Shown here: positions 32,364 through 43,629 of the stretch, piece by piece
Numbering within the stretch: position 1 is the first letter of the stretch
Layout: each line of letters begins with the position of its first letter
Assembly (NCBI RefSeq): GCF_012489685.1
Contig: NC_080043.1
Location: 10,480,501 to 10,544,500, forward strand
Origin: Lotus japonicus
Taxonomy: Eukaryota > Streptophyta > Magnoliopsida > Fabales > Fabaceae
DNA: 64,000 bases
Direction of reading: 5' to 3'
Program-made: the position numbers and the translations under genes
The notes under the pieces: generated by a model
Seen by the model: only the letters and a program-made list of their open reading frames with translations
Database searches by the model: none
Told to the model about the DNA's origin: nothing

Positions 32364-34631
32364 ATGGAGACGCGACGCAGGAGGCAGCATCATTCACCAG
32401 TGCGACAGCGAATTTCGCCGCCTCGGCGGCCTCATCGAGTTGTCCTGGATTCTCCGATACGAACATCGGGAGTACAGCCGCCTTCTCCTCCTCCATCACC
32501 ACCACCACCTCCTCCATCGCCTTCGCAGGTCGGATCTCTGGAGCGGTCACCAGAGAATTCACCTACTCCGGAGCAACAACCGGCGGTGACACAGGAGCAA
32601 TGGCGCCATATGATGCGCAGCATTGGAAACATCCAGCAGCGGAATGAGCATCTACAAGCTCAGTTGGACTTCTACCGCCGCAAGCAACAAGATGATGGAC
32701 GCAGAGAGGCGGATTCCGTAGCTGAGTTCCGTCCGTTCTCAGAGGACGTTGAGAGTGTGGCAATTCCAGATAATATGAAAACGTTAGTTCTGGGTTCTTA
32801 CAGCGGAGATTCTGATCCGAAGGATCATCTTCTGTATTTCAACACGAAGATGGTGATAATCGCGGCATCAGATGCGGTGAAGTGTAGGATGTTTCCATCG
32901 ACGTTCAAATCGACGGCGATGGCATGGTTCACGACTTTGCCGCGCGGATTGATTTCGAATTTCAGAGACTTCTCATCCAAGTTTCTAGTGCAATTCTCTG
33001 CGAATAAGAATCAGCCGGTGACGATCAATGACCTATACAACATTCGCCAACAAGAAGGAGAGTCACTGAAGGAATACATGGCAAGGTACAGCGCTGCATC
33101 GGTCAAGGTAGAGGACGAGGAACCTCGAGCCTGTGCTCTAGCATTCAAAAATGGTTTGTTACCGGGAGGGTTGAACAGCAAGTTGACACGCAAGCCAGCA
33201 CGTTCGATGGAAGAGATGCGTGCTCGCGCCAGCACTTATATCCTTGACGAGGAGGACGATGCTTTCAAAAGAAAGCGCGCGAAACTGGAAAAAGGCGACA
33301 CATCACCAAAGCGCGCGAAAAAAGATAAGAACGGCGAAGACAAGGGGGATGGCAAGCAGCAAAGACAAGATAAAGGGAAGGCGGTATTGAGGCCGACCAA
33401 GGAGCAGTTGTATCCACAGCGTGATGATTATGAACAGCGCCGGCCATGGCAATCTAAGTCTCATCGCCAGCGGGAGGAAACTGACATGGTGATGAACACA
33501 GATTTAACGGATATACTCCGTGAGGCGAGGGGCGCAAATCTAGTGGATGAGCCAGAGGCCCCGAAATATCAACCACGGGACGGTAATCCCAAGAAGTGGT
33601 GTGAATACCATCGGTCCGCCGGGCACGACACGGATGACTGCTGGACTTTGCAGCGGGAAATTGATAAGTTGATTCGGGCGGGATATCAAGGAAATCGCCA
33701 AGGCCAGTGGCGCAACAACGGCGATCACAACAAAACGCATAAGCGAGAGGAGGAGCGAACGGACACTAAGGGCAAGAAAAAGCAAGAATCAGCGGCTATC
33801 GCCACCAAAGGGGCTGATGACACGTTCGCTCAACACTCAGGACCGCCCGTAGGGACCATAAACACCATCGCCGGAGGATTTGGCGGTGGTGGTGACACCC
33901 ATGCGGCACGGAAACGCCATGTTCGTGCAGTTAATTCAGTTCATGAAGTGGCTTTCGGATTCGTACACCCTGACATAACAATCTCGATGGCAGATTTTGA
34001 GGGAATAAAGTCTCACAAGGATGACCCGATAGTAGTGCAATTAAGGTTGAATAGTTTCAATGTTAGAAGGGTACTCCTGGATCAGGGTAGTTCGGCTGAT
34101 ATTATCTATGGTGACGCATTTGACAAGTTGGGCCTGACTGACAATGATCTGACCCCATATGCGGGAACCTTGGTAGGTTTTGCAGGTGAGCAAGTAATGG
34201 TGCGAGGATTCATTGATCTAGACACAATATTCGGGGAAGATGAGTGTGCCAGGGTTTTGAAGGTAAGGTACCTGGTTCTCCAGGTGGTGGCATCTTACAA
34301 TGTTATCATTGGGCGAAATACTTTGAATCGCCTCTGTGCTGTGATTTCAACAGCCCACTTGGCGGTCAAGTACCCACTAAGCAATGGAAAGGTTGGCAAG
34401 CTGAAGGTGGACCAGAAATTGGCGAGGGAATGTTATAATAATTGCCTCAACCTGTATGGCAAGAAGAGTGCGTTGGTTGGGCACAGATGTTATGAAATTG
34501 AAACTTCGGATGAAAATCTTGACCCACGTGGCGATGGGCGAGTGAACAGGCCCACGCCAATTGAGGAAACAAAGGCGCTAAAGTTTGGCGATCGCACTTT
34601 GAAGATTGGGACTAGATTGACGGACGAGTAG
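32364..34631 (+). CDS. Gag and protease, Tat copy 2
   Basis: This is an open 755-residue frame. It opens with an Arg/Pro-rich tail (PPSPPPSPPPPPPSP). A capsid domain (retrotrans_gag) follows at about residues 135-290: DPKDHLLYFNTKM, AMAWFTTLPRG and NIRQQEGESLKEYMARY. Next come a Lys-rich linker and a zinc-knuckle-like CEYHRSAGHDTDDC near residue 415. The aspartic protease has its active site LLDQGSSADIIYGDA near residue 572 and YNVIIGRNTLNRL near 650. It ends at TAG (34629-34631), where the neighbouring frame suggests a former CAG. It would assemble the particle and process the polyprotein. Of the two gag genes in the window, this is the one still open. Confidence 0.85.
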   Translation: METRRRRQHHSPVRQRISPPRRPHRVVLDSPIRTSGVQPPSPPPSPPPPPPSPSQVGSLERSPENSPTPEQQPAVTQEQWRHMMRSIGNIQQRNEHLQAQLDFYRRKQQDDGRREADSVAEFRPFSEDVESVAIPDNMKTLVLGSYSGDSDPKDHLLYFNTKMVIIAASDAVKCRMFPSTFKSTAMAWFTTLPRGLISNFRDFSSKFLVQFSANKNQPVTINDLYNIRQQEGESLKEYMARYSAASVKVEDEEPRACALAFKNGLLPGGLNSKLTRKPARSMEEMRARASTYILDEEDDAFKRKRAKLEKGDTSPKRAKKDKNGEDKGDGKQQRQDKGKAVLRPTKEQLYPQRDDYEQRRPWQSKSHRQREETDMVMNTDLTDILREARGANLVDEPEAPKYQPRDGNPKKWCEYHRSAGHDTDDCWTLQREIDKLIRAGYQGNRQGQWRNNGDHNKTHKREEERTDTKGKKKQESAAIATKGADDTFAQHSGPPVGTINTIAGGFGGGGDTHAARKRHVRAVNSVHEVAFGFVHPDITISMADFEGIKSHKDDPIVVQLRLNSFNVRRVLLDQGSSADIIYGDAFDKLGLTDNDLTPYAGTLVGFAGEQVMVRGFIDLDTIFGEDECARVLKVRYLVLQVVASYNVIIGRNTLNRLCAVISTAHLAVKYPLSNGKVGKLKVDQKLARECYNNCLNLYGKKSALVGHRCYEIETSDENLDPRGDGRVNRPTPIEETKALKFGDRTLKIGTRLTDE

Positions 34632-34669
34632 GAGACGCGCCTGCAAAGTCGCTAGGCGAAAACTTAGAT

Positions 34670-37600
34670 TTGTTTGCTTGGAGCTGCAAGGACATGCCCG
34701 GAATTGATCCAAACTTCATCTGCCATCGGTTAGCATTGAATCCAAGTGTCAAGCCAGTTTCACAACTCAGGCGGCGCTTGGGCGGAGACAAGGGAAAAGC
34801 TGTTCAACAAGAAGTTGACAAGTTGCTGGCGGCAGAGTTCATCAGAGAGGTGAAATATCCGACGTGGTTGGCGAACGTTGTGATGGTGAAAAAGGCGAAT
34901 GGAAAATGGCGAATGTGCGTGGATTACACAGACTTAAACAAGGCATGCCCAAAGGATTCGTATCCCCTTCCCAGCATTGATGGTCTCGTTGATGGTGCCT
35001 CGGGCAACGAACTGCTTAGCTTGATGGATGCTTATTCTGGTTATCATCAAATCCGCATGCACCCGGCAGACGAGGACAAAACGGCTTTCATGACCGCCAG
35101 AGTCAATTATTGCTATCGCACCAAGCCGTTTGGATTGAAGAATGCTGGGGCGACCTACCAAAGGTTGATGGATAGGGTTTTGCTGGGCAGGTGGGAAGAA
35201 ACATGGAAGTCTATGTTGATGATATGATCGTTAAATCAATACATGGTTTGGACCATCATCAGGATCTGGAAGAAGCATTTGGCGAGATAAGGAAGCACAA
35301 TATGCGCCTCAACCCGGAGAAATGCTCTTTTGGTGTTCAGGGCGGCAAGTTTTTAGGATTCATTATCACGTCCAGAGGAATAGAGATACACCCAGACAAA
35401 TGCAAGGCGATTCAGCAGATGAAAAGCCCCTCTAATGTGAAAGAAGTCCAATGTTTAACAGGGCGAATAACAGCTTTATCTCGATTTCTTCCCAAGTCTG
35501 GCGATAGATCTTTCCCTTTTTTCAAGTGTCTTCGAAAAAATGTTGCATTTGAATGGACGGCGGAGTGTGAAGAAGCTTTTGTTCGCCTCAAGGAACTCCT
35601 GTCGTCACCGCCAATCTTGTCAAAACCGATACAGGGACATCCACTGCACTTGTATTTTGCTGTAAGTGATAGTGCTCTGAGTTCGGTGATACTGCAGGAA
35701 ATAGATGGCGAACATCGAATTGTTTATTTTGTAAGCCACACACTCCAGGGTGCAGAGGTCAGATACCAGAAAATTGAGAAGGCGGCGCTGGCGGTCCTTG
35801 TCACCGCCCGGCGGTTGAGACCTTATTTTCAGAGTTTTCCGGTGAAGATGCGGACAGATTTGCCTCTAAGGCAAGTGTTACAAAAACCGGATTTGTCAGG
35901 CAGATTGGTCGCCTGGTCGGTTGAATTATCTGAATATGGGTTACAATATGATAAGCGAGGCACAGTTGGCGCACAGTCACTGGCTGATTTTGTGGTGGAG
36001 TTGACCCCAGATCGGTTTGAAAAAGTGGACACTCAGTGGACTCTCTTTGTGGATGGATCCTCCAATAACAGTGGCAGTGGCGCGGGAGTAACGTTGGAAG
36101 GACCAGGAGATTTAGTATTGGAGCAATCGCTGAAATTCGAGTTCAAGGCAACAAACAACCAAGCAGAATATGAAGCTCTCATCGCCGGATTGAAGTTGGC
36201 CCGTGAAGTAAAGATCGGAAGTTTGTTGATAAGAACGGACTCGCAGTTGGTGGAGAATCAAGTGAAGGGAACTTTCCAGGTCAAGGATCCCAATCTGATC
36301 AAGTACCTGGAGCGAGTGCGATATTTGATGACACTTTTTCAAGATGTTGTAGTAGAGTATGTTCCTCGGGCAGAAAACCAGCGGGCCGACGCGTTGGCCA
36401 AATTGGCGAGTACGCGGAAGCCCGGCAACAACAAAAGTGTGATTAAGGAAACCCTGGCGTACCCCAGCATTGAAGGCGAGCTCATGGCATGTGTGAACAG
36501 AGGGGCGACGTGGATGGGACCCATATTATCTATCTTGGCGGGGGACCCGGCGGAAGTGGAGCAATGCACGAAGGAACAACGGCGGGAGGCGAGCCACTAT
36601 ACTCTCATTGACGGACACTTGTATCGCCGTGGTTTTTCGACGCCATTGTTAAAATGCGTACCGCCAGAGAAATGCGAAGCGATAATGTCTGAGGTGCATG
36701 AAGGAGTGTGTGCAAGCCACATTGGGGGGAGATCTTTGGCCTGCAAGGTGTTAAGGGCGGGATTCTACTGGCCCACCCTCAGGAAAGATTGTATGGACTT
36801 TGTGAAGCGGTGTAAAAAATGTCAAGTGTTCGCGGATTTGTCTAAGGCACCGCCAAAAGAGCTGGTAACGATGAGCGCTCCATGGCCTTTCGCCATGTGG
36901 GGTGTGGACTTGGTAGGACCTTTTCCGACCGCCAGGTCGCAAATGAAGTTTATATTGGTAGCGGTGGACTACTTCACAAAATGGATTGAAGCCGAGCCCC
37001 TGGCCAAAATAACCTCTGCAAAGATAGTCAACTTTTACTGGAGGCGTATCGTTTGTAGGTTCGGGATCCCAAGGGCGATCGTATCCGACAACGGGACCCA
37101 GTTTTCAAGCAACCAAACAAGGGAATTTTGCAAGGAAATGGGCATACATATGAGATTCGCCTCTGTGGAGCATCCGCAAACGAACGGGCAACGGCTTGAG
37201 GAAGCTAAGGGAGCCTGGCTGGATGAACTCCCAGTGGTACTATGGTCGTACAACACCACTGTGCAATCTACTACAAGAGAGACCCCCTTTAGGATGACCT
37301 ATGGGGTAGATGCCATGTTGCCGGTGGAGATTGACAATTTCACATGGCGGACTCAGCCGGATTTTGAAGGGGAGAATCAAGCCAATATGGCGATGGAGTT
37401 GGATCTTTTGTCCGAAACGCGTGACGAGGCGCACATTCGAGAAACGGCGATGAAGCAGCGCGTGGCCTCCAAGTACAATAGTAGGGTCCGCGTTCGAGAT
37501 ATGCAAGTTGGCGATCTGGTCCTAAAGTGGCGGTCAGGAGCCCCGGGAAACAAGCTGACTCCGAACTGGGAGGGGCCTTACCGCATTATCAAAGTTCTTG

Positions 37601-37689
37601 GTACAGGGGCCTATCACTTAGAGGAGCTGGACGGAAGGCGACTACCCAGGTCGTTCAACGGTTTGAGTCTGCGCTATTATTACAGTTGA
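34670..37689 (+). pseudogene. Pol (RT, RNase H, aRNH, integrase), Tat copy 2 (broken)
   Basis: RT begins at 34670 (AWSCKDMPGIDPNF) after an amber stop and a frameshift near 34650. It runs through KANGKWRMCVDYTDLNKACP, SLMDAYSGYHQ and KPFGLKNAGATYQR. A one-base loss near 35180 shifts the frame just before the catalytic EVYVDDMIVK. From 35191 the frame is open for 832 residues. It covers the RT thumb, RNase H (EVRYQKIEKAALAVL), aRNH (LFVDGSSNNSGSGAG, NNQAEYEALIAGL, RTDSQLV), the zinc region and the integrase core (WGVDLVGPF, VSDNGTQF). At about 37190 NGQ is followed directly by RLEEAKG. Compared with copy 1 about 14 residues are missing, including the catalytic Glu. The end carries GPYRIIKVLGTGAYHLEEL. 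Confidence 0.85.
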
Positions 37690-38673
37690 TCGTGAACGAG
37701 AAAGCTGAAAAGGCGGGAAGTTCCAAGGGAGAACTTCGGATGGGCAAAGTGAATTCACCAAAGATAGATATTTTCAATTTCTCTAAAAGTACCTCAAAAC
37801 TCTCCATTGTAACAAAAGCGTGCTCTTTTTCTCCGAAAGGAGTTTTTTAACGAGACGCTCCATCAATAAAACGAAAGTTCATGAAATTCACATCCAAAAA
37901 TTCCAGGGATTCCCTGACGATCGGAATTGCCGATCGATATAAAGAATTACGGCGATCACTAGGTGGGACAAGCTTGATCCCCAAAGGGGCTTGCTGGAAC
38001 CCTGAAGGTGGCGGCGATTCCACAAAGGGCCTTTGACGCCTGGGAATCTCCCCCCGGAAAGTCTGATGTGATCGCCGGTCCCGTAAACGACGTGCTGGGT
38101 AAGTCTCGCCAGAATACGACGAGCACCATAAACTAGGCAAAAGACTTGGGACCCCCAAATGGCCATTGGGACCCAAGCATTGTAAGCCCCGAGCGGGCAA
38201 AGCCCCGGGCGAAGCCCTCAAGAATGGAGGCCGTTTATTCCTTTGTGGAAAACGTCTAAAGTCTTGGCGGTGAAATACCAAGCAACAAGTCCTAGTTAAA
38301 ATTAATGCACGAAGTCGTTAGGCGTAATTCAATCACATGACGCGTGAAAAAATAGCGCAAGATATAAGGTCGGCGAATGAATAAGGTGGAAGGCGAGTGC
38401 TTGGTCACTCAGGATGATGAGTATTTTGTTACTCCGGTGTGTTGGGGCGTTAAACTACGAAGTTCATTCTTAAATTTTTTAAACAATAAGAATGCGGCGA
38501 CCAAAAAATGTACGGCGAAAGCAATCCAACAAAATTTACAGAGTATTCAAAGGCGATATAAAAACTATGGCGAAAGTTTGCTTATATATAAGAATGACGG
38601 AAAAGTGCATTACAGAGGGCGGTAAAGGCTAAGTAAAATTAAAATTACACTATTCATTATTTCTTTCTTCTTC
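37690..38673. other. 3' untranslated region of Tat copy 2
   Basis: No gene is seen between the pol stop and the 3' end of the antisense gene. There are several minus-strand open frames without any recognisable motif. Unlike copy 1, I see no tandem array here. Confidence 0.5.
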
Positions 38674-41292
38674 TCATGTTTCTTCTTCTTCTTCTTCAGT
38701 TGTCGTCCAGAGGTGTTGGTCAATCAGAGGAGGATCATCAGGACCAACCAGTCCTTCAGCGGTGATCTCTTTCATTACTCCCATAGCGCTAAAATCAAGG
38801 TTCGGGAACAAATGTTGGGCCTGGTCTTTGGCGAGGTAGAAGCCGCGCTCGCGATTGTCATAGGCAATGTCAGCAGCTTGTTCCCTCGCCTCAGCGGCTT
38901 TGGCTTTCTCCATCGCCAGCTCGTCCTCTAGCCCTTTGATCTTCGCAAGATGGGAAGTAATCTCGGCATCTTTAGTGGCGAGGGCTTCCCCATGAGCTTC
39001 GTTCACCTTCTTGATCTCTTCGGACGTGGCTCGCACCACCGCCTCCATGTCAGACTTCGCCGAAGCCAAGGACTCAGCGGACTTTTTTTCTTGCTCCGCC
39101 AGCGCCTTTTTCACTGATTCCAGCTCAGCGCGCAATGCTTCGAGTTCTAACTCCTTAGCAACCAGCGCCTCGTCCCTAGTGATCAAGTCCTTCTCAGCTT
39201 GGTCTTTTTCCTTTTTGCAAGCTTGGAGACTTGCATCGAGATCATCCGCTTCTTCCTTCATCAGCGCTAGTTGATCCTCCAGTTCGCCGATTTTAATTCC
39301 CGCCGTGCCAATCAACTTGTCGGCCTGGACTTTTTCTTTGCCCGCTTGATCTAGCAGTTTGTCGAAGCGTTTCTTCCAAGCGGCGGCGTCCTCCTGGTGC
39401 TTGGTGTTCTCAGTCCTCAACCGTTCAGTTTCAGCAGCGGCGGCGTTGAAATTGTCAAACGCATGGGCAAAAATACACCCAGCGCGTAGAAGACAAGCAA
39501 GGGTTTCCTCCTTAGTTTCATTAATACCCCGGCTCAAAACTTCTTTCTCTATGACGTCACGGTTGAGGCCAGTAAGCAAGAACTCTGAAGGTTCAATGGC
39601 GTTGGGAAGCATGTTGTAGTAGTTGGAGGAGCCACCCTCTTTACCAGGAGCTTGCTCGATCTGGGTCGCGTCAAGGGTAGCGGTGGCATCAGGAGAAGGT
39701 CTCTCTTCGCGGCGAGGCGGGGAAGACGCGGAGCGCCCATCATCTGTCTGGGGCGGGCTAGGAGGTGCGTCTTGGCGAGGGGGAGACCTGGGGGTTTCAT
39801 TTTCTTTTTCTTTCTCCCCAGCAGGAGCATCGGAGGAAGCGGCAGCTTTTGTGGCATTGACGGCGACAAGTTTCTCAACAGCTGAGGGTTGAGAAATGTT
39901 GGTGGTTGTGTCAGCGGCTGGTGACTGGTCACCAGAGGTTGTTGTGGCACCGGCGGAGGCGGCTGTGGCGCCTACAGTAGTGGACTTGGCGGCGGCTGCG
40001 GTGGCCGCGCCCGCGGTAGCGGAATTGGGAGCTGGAATGGTGGTGGACTCGGTGGCCGTGGCGGCGGAGGCTTTAGCAACCTTTTTGCCTTTAGACGCAG
40101 CGGCAGTAGTGGGCTGAGCGGCGGGGTTGGAGGAGCCGGCGGCGGATGAGACTTTGACCAATTTCCTCCTTTTGGGGGCTTGGGCGCCCTCGGCTTGGTT
40201 CTCAGCACCGCCCCGCTTCTTCCCATCGCCCTCGTTGTTGAACTTTGGAGAAAAGCGGGCCATTTTCCTCTCACGAGCTTTCAAGAGCTCGGCGTTGGTG
40301 AAATTCATATCTTCTGCAACAATAAATAAGGAAAAAGGGGGGTTAGTAGGGACATAAGAGATGGGAAAGAAGATAGAGATGATAAAAGTAAACTATAAGT
40401 GACCTAGATATTTGGGTGTCCTTGAGAGGCGAGCACCCTCAAGGACTGTTGAGCAGTCAAGAACAGGAAGTGGGGCGAGGAGATTCAAAAGGGCTTTGTC
40501 GTTGGCAGACAAAGATTTTTCCGAAGGATCGGTAATCCCATTAGGCTTCTCCGTCCAGTAAAGGGGAAAAAGGGCAGTCCCGTCCCTAAGGGTGAAGGCC
40601 TCTGGATAGGCGGGGTGAACCGCCACGCGGAAGTATCTTCGGGCAAAAGAGGACTTGGCGTTGCTTTTATGAGGATTCAAGCATTTACGGCCAGCCCGGG
40701 CCTTTAAAGAAATCCACCCTTTATTTTTTATGGACTTGGGGTCGACATCGTAGAGGTAAAAGAAGCTGGTGGGAGATGGGGCGGTGCCAACAGCGGCAAA
40801 CAAGATCTCAAAGCACCGGATGAAGGCCCAGGCATTGGGGTGAAGTTGGCAAGGAGCCGCGTTGATATCGCGGAGAACGGTCTGAATGAAGGGCGAAAAA
40901 GGAAGTCTGACTCCAAGCTCGCCGAACATATACTCATAGGTAAAAAAGAAATGAGATCCCTTTACATCGCTGTCGGCCCTGTGAAGCCAGGGGCGGTCTT
41001 CAGCACTGCAGGGCCAAATCCGGAGTTTGGCGTTTATTTCGTCATCATCAGACAAACCGCCGAGGCTACTTACGAATTCCACGATAGTCTCCCTATCCTG
41101 GAAAACGGAAGGTTGGTCAATGGCCTCGTGTGAGGGCGCTATTTGGAATGGAAGGGGCAGGGTTGTGAAAGTTTTTAATCGGTATTGAGGGACCTCCGGG
41201 ACCTCTAAACGGAGGCCGCCGGCCGCGGTAGAGTCAGGATCACTCCCAGAAGAAGAAGAGGTGTGATTAGGGGAGTTAGGGTTTGTGGCCAT
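38674..41292 (-). CDS. Antisense split gene of Tat copy 2: gypsy-type transposon domain plus coiled coil
   Basis: Exons 41292-40404 and 40313-38674 join across a 90-bp intron in phase 1, giving 842 residues without a stop. The N-terminal domain has CQLHPNAWAFIRCFEILF followed by SFFYLYDVD, equivalent to QLHPGAWGFVRAYEV in copy 1 (PF04195-like). The middle is Ala/Thr/Pro-rich low complexity. The C-terminal third is a Glu/Lys/Ala coiled coil that ends in an acidic tail (TTEEEEEET). Intron position and phase match copy 1, although the proteins are otherwise quite diverged. It lies between pol and the 3' LTR, opposite to pol. Its role is unknown. Confidence 0.8.
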
Positions 41293-41295
41293 CTT

Positions 41296-41368
41296 CTATA
41301 ATCAAATGAGGAAGAGGGGAAAAAGATGAGTAGAGATATGATGCAGAGATAAGAGAAGGAGGACTCAC
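41296..41368 (-). other. Predicted 5'-leader intron of the antisense gene, Tat copy 2
   Basis: Minus-strand donor CCG|GTGAGT (41368) and acceptor GATTATAG (41296) lie 3 bp before the ATG. It matches in placement the leader intron of the copy 1 gene. Confidence 0.55.
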
Positions 41369-41506
41369 CGGAGAAGGATGTGAAGAGTGGGTAGCGGAAA
41401 GGGTGATAGGCAACGGCGCCGGAGCGGAAGTTGGAAGAAGGAGCTTGGTAAGCAATAAGGGAGGTAAAAAGCGGTCTCGGAAAAGGATGATTGTAGGGAA
41501 AAAGGG

Positions 41507-41514
41507 TTTTTATA
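41507..41514 (-). promoter_or_regulatory. TATA box of the antisense gene, Tat copy 2
   Basis: TATAAAAA on the minus strand, about 215 bp before the ATG at 41292. Confidence 0.5.
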
Positions 41515-42131
41515 GGCAGGGGGAGAAGTTGGAAAGGTGACGCGTGTTGGACACGTGTGGAAGATTGGAAGTCATGATGGTTCTTGGGGAAGTGGAACGC
41601 GTGTGATGGGGGTTACTGCGCACGATGGGATAGTTATGAAAAGTGAAGTGACGGTTCCGGAGAAAGAGGAAAACAGATGTAACTGACGCGTCACGTGGAG
41701 CAGGTAGGGATTTGAAAGGTTTTTAAAATAAGAGGGAGCGTGAAAGGCCTCGCCACCGTAGAAACCAAACGCCATCGCCTGACAAGTAATACCAGCATTA
41801 AAGTTTAGTCACTCGCCAGGGACATTGCCAGCCAACATTTGGGTGATCAGTGCATGATCAATGCCTGCCACCTTTCTCGCCGGCGAACGATCGCTCACCT
41901 ACTCCAACCAATCGCCAGTACGGAGCGGTCGTTCCCGCTGCTTCTAGTCTTGTGGACTTGTGGACTTGTGGACTTGCCGGTTTGGGTTGTTCGCCAAGAT
42001 CAAAAATGCTTGTTTCTTTTTGCTTAGGCCATGTTGGCAGCTTAGATCCCAGTGTACTGTAGGATACATGTAAAGGCATTTAAAAGACACACTTAGCTCT
42101 CATACTTCGAGCTCGGTGTCTTGTGGACTAG

Positions 42132-42414
42132 TGGACTGGGCGAGCCCCTAGAGGGGCAACGCCCAGTGTGTAGCCCGCCCCGAGGCGAGGGCCTGGCCTT
42201 AAGTTGGGCCTCAGCTTCGGAGGCCAAATTGGCCCGATAGGTAGTACCCAAACTCTATAAATAGGAGGTAGTTACCAATTGTAAGGGACTTTTGGCTCAT
42301 TTTATGAAATAACACATGAAATCCAGCATTCTCTCTCTCATTCTCATTCTCTCTCTAGCACAATTTTCCACTCTCTAGGTACTATCCCTATCCTCAATGT
42401 TCATTCCCAGAACA
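42132..42414 (+). repeat. 3' LTR of Tat copy 2
   Basis: Nearly identical to the 5' LTR (four differences seen). The bases just upstream (cttgtggactag) are not polypurine, which is unusual for a retrotransposon 3' LTR junction. Confidence 0.9.
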
Positions 42415-42419
42415 ATCCG

Positions 42420-43015
42420 TAACTTTGGCAAAGAGTGGGTACTGATGTCTTTTATTATAAGTTCCATCTTCATCACCATTTTCCTGCCATTCTAGAGGGG
42501 AAAACTGACATGGCACTATTCACGTACGGTTTCCCCTCCCCCTCCATTTTCCACTCTGTCCCAAACAAGTAAAGATTCCATTTTTAGTTGTTTTCCTCCT
42601 TACCTACTTCCATCCATTCAAACTCCCATGAAAAACACAGACCAGTAGAGAAAACTAGAGAGATTTTTATTTAGGTAAGCCAAAATTGATATAAAATTAG
42701 GAGTACTATGGGTCCTCCAACCAAGTACAAAGGGAAAGATTAGCAAAATGCTAACCAGGAGAGTATCAATGACCAACGTGCATCAATTCACAGGAAAGCA
42801 AGTTGCCCCTACAAAAATCACTACTAATGATACAACAAACTACAACACTACAAAGGGCTAAAGATGAAAATCTTCTAATAATATAATTCCAGCCAACCAA
42901 AGGCGGAGCCAGGATTTCAGTGGATCCTGGGTAAATTTAAGCCTAAGCCTAACTGTCTACGTCTGACCAAGGGTTTTAAATTACGGTCGCGGTTACAGGT
43001 GTTGCTGTTGCGAAC
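42420..43015. other. Intergenic, no gene seen
   Basis: Plain AT-rich spacer. Near 42900 the string aaggcggagccaggattt resembles one end of a hAT element, but no partner end was found. Confidence 0.4.
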
Positions 43016-43022
43016 ATTGCGA

Positions 43023-43622
43023 TTAGGGGTGTACAAGGGACAGATTGGGACGAGTTTTGGTTAACCCCAACCCGACCCTAAACATTGACCGAGCCAATTC
43101 ATAGACCCTAACCCATCCCTAGACCCAAAGCAACTCAACAATATACGGGTCTAATTTAGGACGGGTCTATGTAGAACGGGGCGGGTTGGCCTGAGAGACA
43201 ATAAATCTAAGACTATTTGATGCTAATTATAAAATTTAAAGATAATAACATACTAAAAGAGTTATAAGTTAGAACTATTTTTTAAAAGAAAGAACTTGAA
43301 AGGATCCAATTCTTGCATAATCTATTGCACTCGAGAGATTTACGTTTTGTTTGATCTATAGGCATGTGTCACTCATTTTGTTTGATCTCTCTTCACTTAT
43401 CTCACATGTGCATAATGCACATGCATGATTTTCTCTTGTTAGACCATGAAAATGTCCATCTTTTGACCAACGTTTATTAATTCATAAGATAGATGTTAAA
43501 CATTTTCATCTCATCCACATGGTAAAATAAATTTGAGCACCATCTACCACAGTTTGATCATTATAACAAATTAAAATTTTATAAAATATATATGTGGGCA
43601 GGGTCTTGTACACCCCTAGCTA
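43023..43622. mobile_element. hAT-like MITE, 600 bp
   Basis: The left end (ttaggggtgtacaaggg) and right end (cttgtacacccctagcta) are inverted. They are flanked by ATTGCGA (43016-43022 and 43623-43629), a 7-bp duplication with the eighth position mismatched. The interior has repeated gggtc/gaccc words and no coding frame. Confidence 0.65.
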
Positions 43623-43629
43623 ATTGCGA

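Larger units (their letters stand above)
31917..42414 (+). mobile_element. Complete Ty3/gypsy retrotransposon, Tat lineage (copy 2)
   Basis: Two 283-bp LTRs (31917-32199 and 42132-42414) flank the internal region, with a 5-bp target duplication ATCCG (31912-31916 and 42415-42419). gag-pol is on the plus strand and has RT, two RNase H domains and integrase, as in copy 1, but its LTRs are unrelated and shorter. By eye the LTRs differ at four sites, so insertion is recent. The element carries an antisense split gene homologous to that of copy 1. pol has at least one amber stop, two frameshifts and a deletion in integrase, so the copy cannot move on its own proteins. Confidence 0.9.

Noticed and set aside
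37847..38281. Minus-strand ORF of 144 residues in the 3' region of Tat copy 2
   Set aside because: Arg/Pro-rich without a domain, and a second frame is open over the same bases; probably chance.
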